A stretch of 64,000 nucleotides of DNA from Oreocharis arfaki. Taxonomy: Eukaryota > Chordata > Aves > Passeriformes > Paramythiidae. The notes beneath the pieces are model-generated. The model had not been told where the DNA came from. It searched no databases and saw only the letters and a list, made by a program, of their open reading frames with translations. Position numbers and translations under genes: made by a program. Below are positions 1 through 12,270 of this stretch, piece after piece (position 1 is the first letter of the stretch; each line of letters opens with the position of its first letter). The stretch covers positions 1 to 64,000 of the forward strand of contig VZRR01011625.1 of assembly GCA_013398015.1 (NCBI GenBank), in the 5' to 3' direction.

Positions 1-3000
1 TTTTTTTTTTTCTTTATGTCTTGAGGTCACCACAGTTCCTTCCCTCGGCTCCAGTCTTTGTGGATTTATTCTGCAACGGGAACATATTTTGCAGGGCAAA
101 GTAACTTGGAAAAGGAGTGAAGGGCAGTAGGTGTGAGGTAGATCTACGGTCCTTTCAGAAATGCTGCAGTGAATAATTGCTCTATGTAGCAGTTTTACAG
201 AACCTGATTAATTACTCTACGTAATACGTATGGTAGAGGAAGGAGATTTCAGGCATTAAAATGCAGACATTTCTCTCTCAGTGGTAGGGCAGACTACCTT
301 AGGCATTACAGAAGAATTTTAAAGCTGTGGAGGAGAACACTGCCAATAGTGAAACCTGGAATTTAGCCAAGAAAATGGAATAAACATGTCTATTCCTGGA
401 AAGAACCCATGTATCTGACTACTCAGAAAAATCACATATACTTCTCTTTCAAAGTACTTCAAATTCTTTAATTCTTTTTAGCATGGTAGTCCCAGCATAT
501 GAACAGTCAGTTTGTTACTAACTGAGCAAAAAGAATATTTCTGAAGTGAAGTTTAGTTTATATTAATCTTTCTTGGCAATATAAGATGAAATTTTCAAGG
601 GTATTTAAATATTTTTTTCCTTGTAGAATGGGTGAGTTTGATTGTTTATATGCTAAGTCATTTGATTACTGACCTCTTTTTTCCGCTTGTGTTTCTCGTT
701 TTCCTGCTGAACTTAAATCTATGATTTCAGGATATAAATCTTCACAGAAATTTCCCATGTGTTTTTATCTTGTTTGGTAGACTTGAGCTTTTGTTGTGTC
801 ATCGTGTCACAAGCAACCATTTTTTACTAGTATTTGGGCTCTCCAGTTAAAGCTCAGTATTATGCTGTTCTACACTTCATCTTACTCTGAGAAGCAGAGG
901 GATTGTACTGCTCTGTGAAAGCTAGGGGAACTATGTATTTGAGCTCCCCTGTTTGATATCGTGCCGTTTTAAAGTAGCCCTTGAAAATACATTTTGCAGG
1001 TCGATCCACCCAGGCCTGTTGCCTTCTGAAGTGGTTGATGTTGCTATCGTGTCTGATGTTATTCAGCTGAGCCAGTCATCCATCATGACACAGTAATAGA
1101 AATCTCTTGTAGATATTTAAACAAAATTCGTTTATTAACATATGTAAGTAGAAGTTCCTGTGAAGTTTAGGCGAATGGAGGTGTTCACATGGAAGCATTG
1201 GCCAGTTGGTGAGGGGCTTGCCAAGCAAAGGTCAGCCAAGCATGGAAGGTAACAGCTGGTCGTAATGAAACTATTGCTGTTCTCAGTATAAAGGGGAGAG
1301 AGTCGGGAGGTTGGAATCCTTTCCTAAGCATGTTTGAGGTAAGTGGGTTTGTGCAGAGGGAGACGGAGACCTACTGGGATTTCTGAAGAATCCCTCCAAA
1401 CATTATAACTATAAAATCTTGTTCATTAGGATCAGCGTTTCCTCTGTGGTATCAGCTGAAGATGTAGCATATGACACGCAGCAGAGAGTGTTCTTAGCAG
1501 GGAAGAAAAAAGATCAAAACAATTGAATACAGGCAGATATTTCTAACCAGCCTTCCAGTTCCGATGTCAGTGTAAATAACCTAACTCTATTCTTTCATTC
1601 CTTTCTTCTGTTGCCTCTGTTATAAAGTGTTTTAGACTCTTCAGTGTATTTTGGATGTTGAAAGTAAATATTTTTATTTTAATCTGATTTTAGATGAGAT
1701 CAGTAAGGCTTCAGGACATAAGAACGCTGCCTGGTGGAAGCAAATCTTGCTTTTGTAGTCCTTACTTCAAAATTATTTGTAGGATCTTTGTTTGCATTTT
1801 TTTTTGTTTTTAAGCCAGTTGCTGAAACATAAACACTCAGAAGACAGGGACAGGCATCCAGAGTTACCACTTTCTGGTCAACTTCTTTATTTAAATGCTT
1901 TTATATACTTGTGAGCAAGCTTGCCACTGCTTGTCAGCACCTCTTACTCCTTCTCTCATCGTCAGAGCTATTTCACTGCAAAGGCGTGCTTCAGGCACTA
2001 AATGGCTGGAAATACTGTTACCCTCTTGGTGTGCCTAATTTGTGGCCTTTAACTATCAGCTGACTTAATGCCTTCTTCCCTGCCAGTGAAGGGAAGTGAT
2101 TCTGCTGAACCACATGCCAAAATATGCACCTTCCCTCATTTATTGAACTGACTGCACAATTGTCAAGTGTCTGTACATCTCATTCTAGAGCTTCTGCTAG
2201 CACTGGGAATGTCTTTGTGGTGGCACTTAGTGTTAATTGAATGTGATAGAAGAGTTAACATCAGCAAAGTTCATGTCTCTCTAATGTTGCTTGAGAGACC
2301 ATCATTGTTATTGATTATGATCAAATGTTCCTTTGTCAATGCTGAAACATTATTGTAATTTACAGCTGATGAATATACATGAGGTAAAAAAAAATGGTTA
2401 TTGTTATTCCCTCAGGAAGACAGTACGGTGATTGCCTGATAACATTTTTTTCCCTCTCTACAACAGTGCTAAAATGTAATTTCAATGAGTGGACTCAATG
2501 TCAAGAGCTATGATTTGTCAAGGTAAGGAGGTGTGGACATAAATATATGAAATTTTGCAGTTATTTTTGCAGTTACTTTTTGACAAGTTTCTGTTCTATA
2601 TGAATCCTTTGTACAACTGTGCAAAACTCTAATTTTTCTCTACAAGAATTGCTTGCTCCTTTTTGGCATTTGTGTGTGTTCGGACTTTTTTTAAAGTGTA
2701 TTCAAAAGTTTTCGGGTTATTTTTAGAAGAAATTGAAATTCCATTCAGACTTGAATGAGTTTATGTCCTTTTACAACCTAAAAATTGTCTCCTTTGGAAA
2801 TATAGACTATCTAAAAATATTTTTAAGATCTGAAATAAGTTGTGTAATCATCCAAATAAGAGCAAGACAGCTTGGTTTTTTTTTAATCAATTGTCATATA
2901 TACAAATAATGATTTTTACATATGGAGGCCATGAAGAATAAGGAATAGTCTTCCCAAAGTTTGATGGTTTTATTAGATTGAAAATAAAACTAGCCATTGG

Positions 3001-5695
3001 GTGATCCAGAAGTATGTAGCTTTTTATTATGTGGCTCTTTCATTATTGTCCATAAAACAAGGTAACCGCTGAGGTAATGTATTGCCACTGCAAGTCTGAC
3101 CTGCAGTATTGTTTCCCTGCTGCTAACTACTGAATGTGCATTACAAACCTGAAATAACTGTGCCCCTTGCTAGGCTAGGGGGATGCGTACGAAGAAGAGG
3201 AAGTGCACAGTGTGGGATGTCCTTGGGATGGCTGCTGACTGTCTCCTATAGAATCTTGACTTTTCTCAGATTCCAAGTTAATGAAGCTAAACCTGTAGTA
3301 ATTGCTTTCATAACATGATTAATGGTGGCACATTTGGCCAGTTGGGCTGTGACCAGGCAAAACACTTAAGCACATTCTTATCTTTAAACATGTGAGTAGT
3401 TTTGAGGAAATCAATAGTAGTTTCACTGCTTGGCTCCATTTTTGCCTTGTAGCACTTCGTTGTATTCAGATTTTGAGAAACAACGAAGCTAAATTCTTGA
3501 AAATGCTCTAGTCTTAATTACAAAATATGTTTTAGTCATGCATTTGACAAGTTTTAATTAAAGTAGTTTTATATAAATTATATGACGCTTGATATATGTA
3601 CCCAATATACATTTATGCGCTTAGAATTTATCACAATGTCTTCTCAGTATATAAATGTTATTGTATTTATGTTCTGTAAAAGCAATGAAGTCATAATATT
3701 ATCCCATAATAACATTTCATTTTGATGTTAAGCCTTTGGTGGAAAGAGTAGTGAAGTATTCAGGGGTCTTGCCGAAGTACTGCAAAACTGGAAATCAGGT
3801 TTATGTTTTCTGCATGTGCAATGGAAGTCTGGGCATTTAGCCTGGGTTAATATCCCTCAGAATTAGTTCCTCGTTCTGATGTGGAAGTAAATGAACACCT
3901 GGAGTTGGAAATGTAATAGGAATCATTATGGGGAAATTGAATTAGTACCCAGCTCTGCTGAACCAGAAAGTACTGTTTCATGAATGGCTTTGTGCCACCT
4001 TGTTAAAAAAAATAACGTTACATTTCTGCAGGAAGCATTGTTTATTTTTTCTGAAACCTGAGTATGTGGTTTGTGCACATTTCAATGAAAAACCAAACAC
4101 AAAGAATGGTGTTTTAGGCTGTGAAAATACTTCGTGAATTTGGTCACGAGGAATTATTTTGAATTAAGTTGACTACTGAAAGAAATTTTTGAAAGAGCTG
4201 GGACTGTAGACACATGTGACTGTTCCATTAGCATAGAGTGTATTGGCATCAGGCACTTCTCTGGAAATGCAGATATTTGGGTCAGCAGCAAGAGCCCTTC
4301 AGGGAGACTAAACTTTTGGGTACTGAGATTTTTGGATGGGAATTTCAGCTGTGTTATTTACTTCAGCATGACCTAACATGGCAAATTGCTCACGTAATTC
4401 ATTCAAAAAGGCAATGCCTGTATATATAAACTTTCACATAGAGTGTAACAGGATTTTATATTGTATGTGTGGTATTTTATACTAGCATTTAAGGGATAAA
4501 AAATCAATTAATAACTGTGAAGATTACAGAAATAACAGGAAATTAAAGGATTTATAAGAATAATGAACTTATCTGTCCTACTGAGGTGCAGTCATAAGTC
4601 AGGCAGCTGAAGAAATGTCCTACTACACTTACAGCAGAGGTGGTCTGCCTCATATGGTACTTCCTTGACCAATAATACACTTGGAGAATGTGTTATGAAC
4701 TAAAAACTCATAATAGAGAAGTGTTTTATATTACAAAAGATGTGGACACCTGTTTCTTACGTGCCAGAGGAATTTTTTCAGTTAAAAATGGGGCTGGTTT
4801 CATGTGATTTTCATTTTTTAGTCAGATTAAATTCAGCTAGGCTTGATGAGGTTTCGATTGGAACTGAGACTGTATGTTGTGCACCAGATACTCACTTTTG
4901 CAGGGGATCACTGTGATGTCAAATTCGTGTTTTAGAATGATGGTATTTGTGTTCTCATACGCATCTTAGCTCAACACATTGGCCTTCAGACTCTTTACTA
5001 GATTCCAGACTGAGGTGCTTTTTGATCTGCTGTTTAGTTTCTGGAAATTTCAAGAGGAAAGGAATACTAGAACAGAAACAACCCTTTTTTTTTTTTGCCA
5101 TTAATTAGGTATTTCTATATGCATTGTTCCTTTTAGAGACATTCAAATCACCTTAAAAATTTTCCTCCAGAATTGCGTTGAAGGCATTTTAGCATATGTA
5201 TGTTTAAATTGTATGTTAATATCTGCTTGCATTGATATTAATGCTGCAGATGAAAGGAGTTTCAAATTATTATAGTCGATATCGGTAGCCATAGAATTTT
5301 GTATAGAGATGGAGCATAACAATGAACTTTCTAAAAATGAAATTATAACATTGTGGCTTGAACTTCAAGATGACCTGCTGCTTTTTTTAGCACAATTTGC
5401 CTGAAACAGAGAGAAAAACTTTGGCTTCTACATTCAGGAAAAGAGATAACAGACTTTCCCCAAGGACTTCTAGATCACAAGGCCATATGTTCAAATTACC
5501 TACACTTACATAATAGAAGAATAATACTGTTTAAATTCAGTGCTTAAACATAATTACTAGTAAGAGACACAACTAATGTTGATATAGTTCTGAAGTTTAG
5601 ATACCAATTAGTCTACACCTCAAAAACTTTTAGAAGGCTCGACTGCTTCATGAACATTATGAGAGACACTACTTATGAATTTGACATTATATAGT

Positions 5696-5754
5696 TGGTA
5701 TACAACTGGTATTTGGTATTTTGTTTGGCATTGGTATTTGTATACCTTTGGTAT
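5696..5754 (+). repeat. Degenerate TGGTAT-rich simple repeat
   Basis: The hexamer TGGTAT occurs five times in 59 bases, at 5696-5701, 5707-5712, 5714-5719, 5732-5737 and 5749-5754. Spacing is uneven and the intervening bases are TG-rich, so this looks like a decayed or nascent low-complexity tract and not a clean microsatellite. No function is implied. Confidence 0.5.
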
Positions 5755-7979
5755 CATGGAAAAGATAACAAAGTGCAGCTGTCTCCAATACATTATAGTA
5801 GTCAGATTATAACATTTGGTCTCATATTTGACAATACTTTTGTAGGAGAAGTTTTGCAATAATATGCTTCTCAAGAGACATAAAAACTCAAGTAATTTGT
5901 CCTCCAGTTTTTGAAGCCCAAAACCTCTGACCTTGATTAAAACAGCTGGTAGTGTATTTGCAGAAATTAGATGTATCTCTCCCCTGGTTACTTTTGACTA
6001 AACACTTCCCTCCAACACATGTTAATTAATTTTTGAATCACTGAAGTTTAAATACTGATTATAAATTTCTTGCCTTGATTCTGTGTGATGTGATTTTGCC
6101 CTGTATTTTGATAAAAATTCTTTCAGCTGCCGGGGTTGAAGGTTGCAAATTTTGACATCCTGCTTCTGCCCTCAAGCTTTCTCCAGAAAAAGTTATTCAG
6201 CCTGTGCAGGTCAGAAGTTGTTCAATGCATTCCCCAGTTCAAAGCAAATATCTGTGCCTGAGGTTTTCCAGTATGTGATCTGAGAAGTCTGTAGATGACT
6301 TTAAGAGTTCTGAACCAGGGCAACCTTCTGAGAGCACCATAGGAAAGGAATTTATGACACAGCAGACTTGAGGCATCCGTCATCTTTTAGAGTTGTATTT
6401 GTTGTTCTTTACTGTGGCCCATGCTGTTTTACACTTCGGCATGCAGTAGGTGCCAGATTTTTTAGTATGTATTTTACGTGATGTAATGTACCCCAAATTT
6501 AACATCTCTGCGAAGTTTGACCCTCAGGCATCTTAGAGTGTTGAGGCTCTTGGAAGGAGTATATTGCACATGCGGGAAGTATTATTTTTTATTAGAGGAA
6601 AATAGCCATAATTAGTTCTTTAGCTATCTTGTTAATTCCCTTTTAAAGCTCAGAGTGATTAATGTGGCAATTTCTAGATGTTTAAAATGTAAATGAAAGT
6701 GTTTAGATACATACTTTATAAGACTTAAAAAAAAATCAGTATAAAAATGAAGGGCCAAAGTAAAAGTAAAATTGTTCAGGAAAAAATTCATGCAGATAAA
6801 CGGAACAATTGCATGCAAATTTTACCCACAGTTTGTAAAAGTAAGCTGCAATATCGAACTCATTTCCACAAAGTTGCTTTCCTTGTTATTTTTTTGTTTA
6901 ATGTGTTTGTACCTCAAAATTCTGCACACTTCCTGTTCTGTTACTACCTTACTAAATGTGCTGTCATAAAATTTGTTCTCTTATTCATGCGCAGTGAAAC
7001 ACATTAAGTATTATAATTTCTTTTAACTTTTGACTGTCTTTTTAAGCTCTAGAGTTTTCAAGTTTTAATTTGATCTCAAATTTAATATTGGCTGTATCAG
7101 ACTTCTGGTACAGAAAATCTTGTAATGGCTACTTTATATTTCCACCTTCAGTACTTAGAAGTATAAGATAGGGAGGAACAATGAAGTAGTTTGACTTTTG
7201 TTGTGTAAAGATTTTATGGCAAATGTTCAATGGATTGCTGTTGATATTACTAATTGCTATAGCAACAGAAAGTTATTAGTCACACTTTTTCGTATTGTTG
7301 TCCCTTATTTCTAGGATGAAGATGCTGCTTAAGAAAGCTTAGAATGACTAAGATGCTTTCAGCAGTTCCCACTGTATTTTGACATAAATCCCACATATAG
7401 CCCGCCATGACTTTGATGGGTGTGTTTACCGCTGTATCACACTGCTACAGCGCTTGCCATATGTAATCAGGGATGTATTTGTTACAGCTGCATACTTTGG
7501 GTACTTCATTTTCATTCCACAGTTTACGTACAAGTTTTCCAAATCCCTGGAGAGATTTAACAGTTCTATGTGATCCAGATCCTATAAAACAGAGAGGAAA
7601 TCTAACTGTGGAGCTGTTAATCTGGTTATCCAGGAAAGAGGTTAAGTCTGCAGTATTTCTTTGCTATCTTTGTTGCCCAACATAGTGTGATTTAGTAACT
7701 GTTTCTTTTCTCAATAGGGCTTATTTTAGGAAAAAAAAGAAGTTCAGTGGCCTCTATTTTCTCTTGACCTGAATTACGTTAGGCAATTTTGCCTTGTTCT
7801 TTTCGGTATCAGCCTTCCTAGAGAGTTCTGTAAATCCCTAAACTAGCGTTTCTGTTTTCTTTAGCTGAGATACTGCTACTTCGGTTTTTTTCTATTTTTC
7901 TGACATCCTAAAGTTCTCAAAGACCTTTAGGAGCCTGGGAGGAGGAAAAATAGTGATTGCTGTGTAAGTAAATGTCATA

Positions 7980-8015
7980 AGAGTTCTCTGTAACACTCAA
8001 AAGTTCTCTGTAACA
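7980..8015 (+). repeat. Two-copy direct repeat, 20-bp period
   Basis: The 14-mer AGTTCTCTGTAACA is present at 7982-7995 and again at 8002-8015, exactly 20 bases apart. This is a small local duplication such as replication slippage produces. Nothing around it suggests a function. Confidence 0.6.
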
Positions 8016-11000
8016 GATTTCAAGTTCATATTCTGAGATATCAATTAGCATTTTGGCCCCACTCTACTTGATCAAATACTGTCAGACAGAAACTAAACCC
8101 ACAGAATTTCATAAATTTGTTTTCTGGAACCTTTACAATTAAAAAAGTGTGATGACTCAATAGATCGCTGTTAGCACAGTAGCTTATGTTGATACGACCT
8201 TCGTTCCTGTTGGTGTATAGAGTGGATTCTGAATTAAGCATTTATTTGAAGTTTTATAGCTAAACTTGTCTATCATCTCATTTAACGAATTAAACCCTAC
8301 TAATTTTGTGCTGCAAAAGCAGCAAAACAGACAAGGGAAAAGAAAATGGTGATAAAATAATAAAATAATTTATTACTGCAAATGCAATTAATAAAACCTT
8401 ACTTTTTTCTAAAGCAATTAATACAAGAAAATAATTCATTTTGCTATTTGCATAATCCTTATATTCCTGGAAATATATTTTGCCTCTTTGTGATTCTTGA
8501 ACAGAAACTCTTCCCTGGCCTTAAGAAAAAGAATATTATATTAAGATAGAAAGCCTGTGTATTAGACACGAGAGATCACAGATTTATATCAAAAGTTAAA
8601 TTATAAGCCCTCTGAATTTCTCATTTTTGACCTTAAAACAAAGCCTACTTTTTAGTAGTTTAAATATTTTAAATACTGCTTGGATAGTGTAAAAATGTTC
8701 ACTGTGGGTTTTATATTAATAAATATTCTTTTAAAATTAAATAATTGCTTTTCTACAGAATAAAAAGATCTATTAGTAGAAGCTTTTTTAGCAGATCTTC
8801 AAAGACTACCATCTGGGGAAAAAAAAAATAAAACAACAGGTTATTTTTAAGGTTTTACAGTTTTTTTTACTGCATCTGCTTGAATTTCTGAAAATTTTAT
8901 ACTAATATTTATTAATATTTTGGGATGGAGGGGAGTTGACTCTATCACATTTGTGGCATTTTGTGCGGACATCAGACAGATAACAAAAATGCTTATGACA
9001 TCTTCAGATGTTGGCCCACACATATATTCTGCTTTTGAAAAACTTAGACCTGGTTTCATCACTCCCATCTTCTGTTTGCTTTGGAAATAAACCAAACCAA
9101 GGCGGGAAGTGATTTCCCTACCTCAGGTGCCAAAAGGCGAAGAGAAGCCAAAAGCAGTGTCTTGCTCATGCAGATTCAGAGGGGCTTCACACATTTTTTC
9201 AGTTAAATTCATGGAGTATTATTTCTGGTTCTCCGCTTTACTAAGGCCATTTACCCCTGAGAGAGAATCAAAATAATGCAGATTGTGTGAATTCAGGTGT
9301 ACAGGTTTTTTTCAGTAGCCTACAAATCATAAAATGCAATTTTCTCATTTAGTTCCTAGTTCATAATAGTAAATGGTTTAGAAAATTGTATTAGGTAATT
9401 TTCTCTAGTGCATTTGATGTAAATTGCACCAATATTATGAAGTGCTTTTGTTTAACATATTCTTTGTAAGCTATATAAATGAAGGTTTCTGAAGAACGGA
9501 ATTAGATGAAGCTCATTACGATGAACAAGATCTCATTCAATAGGGTTAATTTTTTTGTCCTAGTGGCACTAAGCCATGTAACTTCCCCATCCCTTATTAA
9601 GACTGGCTTTTCTTATCTATTCATTGAAGGAAATTTCCTCAGTCACATACCCATCACCTAATATGTTTGTTCCTTGAGCCTCACCAAATTGTTATCATTA
9701 GTTATCATTTTGAAAAATAGGAGAGACCAGAGAGCAGGACCATAAAGGAAAACATACACAGGCTTTGTGACTTCTGCATTAGTGATCGCTAGCTGTGGGC
9801 ACTAAACTTGCCACGTGGTCTGAAATGTAGACCATGTCCATGTTTTGCCCACTTTGAGTAAGGAAAAAAAAAAGTACTTTTCTGTTTGCCAGTTCTTCTT
9901 AACAGTAAATTGTAGCAGAACCACAATTCATTTGTGGCCTAACCTGAACTGGGTGCAGGCGTTACCAGTTCTAATGCTTACAACATCTGAAGCCACAGAA
10001 AAAAGGGGAAGAAACGGGCTTTTAAAATGTTTAATTTAACATCCTCTCTCATTGCTTTACTGGGTGGATTCAGTAGATATTAAGCACACTGAGAACATAC
10101 ATAGAAACTGTTAATGATGACGAGTTTTCATTAATGATGAACTTGAAATTTGGTATTCCTACCATTAACAAAGCAGTGGTTCATTTCCGAAAAAATCTCT
10201 TGTTCTCTCTGTGTGATCCCTGCAATAGAGGATTGCTGTAATTTAATGGGAATATAGAGTATTAGAACAAGATCACATAATTTGCTGCACTTGAGAAGTG
10301 TTTGAATTAACTACTTGTTAATTGGTAGCTGTGACCAGAGTAACAAACAGTAAGTTTCTGGTTTTTTCAGTCTTTCTCTAAGTGGAGCATCCAGAGAGGA
10401 GAGGAAAAGAAAAAGAAAAGAAATAACGCAGCCACAAGTGATATAAATTAAAGGTGTTTGTTAGAACTGGACTGGAACACTCTAATACAGAAAGTCTTTT
10501 CTAGGAGGATTCTTTAGTAGCGTACGAACAGTGGTATTTCACTCTAACTTTGAACACAGACTTTTGTTATAGAAGTATGCAGTTGAAGTTAGGTCTGAAT
10601 AAAAGGAAATAGCATACTTTTTTTACTATGGGTCTTGTATTTTTTCATATATTTTTACGCTCTAGCCATATGAGACCAAGTGGACACTACTTGCTGTAGA
10701 ACCCTGATTTTTCTTTTGAGAATGAATCCTGCTTTGTTTAGAGAAGGCGCTGTACAGGCAATTTCTGGTGAGGGAAGGATATGTTTGAAAAATAGATCAG
10801 TCTTCCTTTCTGACTTCCTGGTATATCAACACAGACTTCATTCAGTCCATCTAATAATGCCATATCAAAATTCAGCCATCCATGAGTTAAGGATGCTGCC
10901 TTCCCATGCAGCAGGGCAGTACCCCCAGCTGGGACAAATCATTCACCAGCCGGTTTACAATAGACCTGAAGAGGCACACGGCCTCCTTTTGTGAGCTAGC

Positions 11001-12218
11001 TGTGCCACTGAATGGCCACAATCACATAATGCTGGATAAACCGAGTGACAGTGATAATAGAGGAGATGCTGTTAAGCGGTCAGGGAACATACCTGCAGAA
11101 GGATGACGATCCTTAAGGGCATGACATAACATTCAGATTTCTGTCATTCAAATAATTTCTTTCTTATGCTTACTCTTTGCTCACTGAAGCCAAGGTAGAC
11201 ACTTCTATTCGAAATGATTGTGTAAACTAATTGAAAAATGAATCACAAAGTGAATAACATCCCCCAAATCAGAGGTGAGTCTGTGAACGCACATTGAATC
11301 GTGTTTAGAAGGTGGCCACTGTGAAAGGCTCAGTCCAGCTTTCAGTGCCAGGCCCCTGGGGATACGAGGATGAGGAAGGACAAGGGTGTGTTCCCTTTAT
11401 CATACCATCCCTTGCAGATATTTTTTAAGTGTCACCATTTTAAAATGGGATTCTAATGAATCATCATCCTGTTCTGTTCCTGCTCTATGTGCCTTTGACC
11501 TGGTAGACTGGTTTTAGACTCAGAGTGAACTTTCTATCACTCTAGTCCTGCCATTTTTCTTTCTTCTGGCTCTAATGCTACTGGAAAGAGTAATTTAATT
11601 GGATCTTGTGTCTTTTTGCCGTCTTAGAATTTAGTAATTTCCTACAATGTGATTTTATTGTGATTCATTAACTGCATGGTAATTCATAAATTATTCCCTC
11701 TGTTTTAAAAAGCAGAGATGTGTGTGTTCATAAAGCACTGGAACAAACAAGGAGTAGTTGAATTACTGGTATAAAATAAGAAATATTTACAAGAAAGGAG
11801 AAAGTAATCACAGTCTTCAAGAACAAGCAACTCATGCAAACCTGAAGTAGCCCTATATCAGTAATTCATTATATTTCTGAATTATCGCAAGACAAGGCTT
11901 TAAAAAACAGGCTGACAAAATATATTATTCTACATCAATAGATACAACCTGAATACCAAGGAGTGGTAGGGAATGTGCTTCTGTCCCTGCCCACATCCAT
12001 TAAAAATGCAAAATAAAATTTGCAGAAAAGATAATTGCAGTTTTAAACATACATTTTTCTCTCTAAGAATAGTTTGAGATTGTTCTGTGGTTGCCCTTTT
12101 TAAACACTAATGTTGTAAAGCCATCTCTGAGTTCATGAAGCATTTGCTGAAGGCAGCTGATGATTTATGCATGTCCAGTTTGCTTCATTAAGCATCTTTT
12201 ATGCATGTTTCTGAAGAC

Positions 12219-12270
12219 AAAATGCTGAACTAGACGGACCACTGATGTGCTGTATTAAGGCAATTACAGA
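12219..12270 (+). mobile_element. Possible ancient CR1/L3-like 3' tail
   Basis: The text TGCTGAACTAGACGGACCACTGAT and the bases after it resemble, from memory, the 'ctagatggaccattggtctgat' phrase near the 3' end of old amniote CR1/L3-type LINEs. Only about 50 bases are similar, with no terminal octamers and no upstream body. The match could be chance. A RepeatMasker search with an amniote library would settle it. Confidence 0.3.

Larger units (their letters stand above)
1..12218. other. AT-rich stretch with no gene recognised
   Basis: I see no coding gene, RNA gene or recognisable interspersed repeat here. Open frames are short (mostly 60-105 codons), overlap one another on both strands and resemble no family I know. 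The stretch starts in a T run (1-11), and another 12-T run lies at 5085-5096. GC rises modestly around 10.88-11.11 kb, but the overlapping frames there (10680-10994 and 10906-11106) look like chance. Whether this is an intron or intergenic DNA cannot be told from the sequence. Confidence 0.6.
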
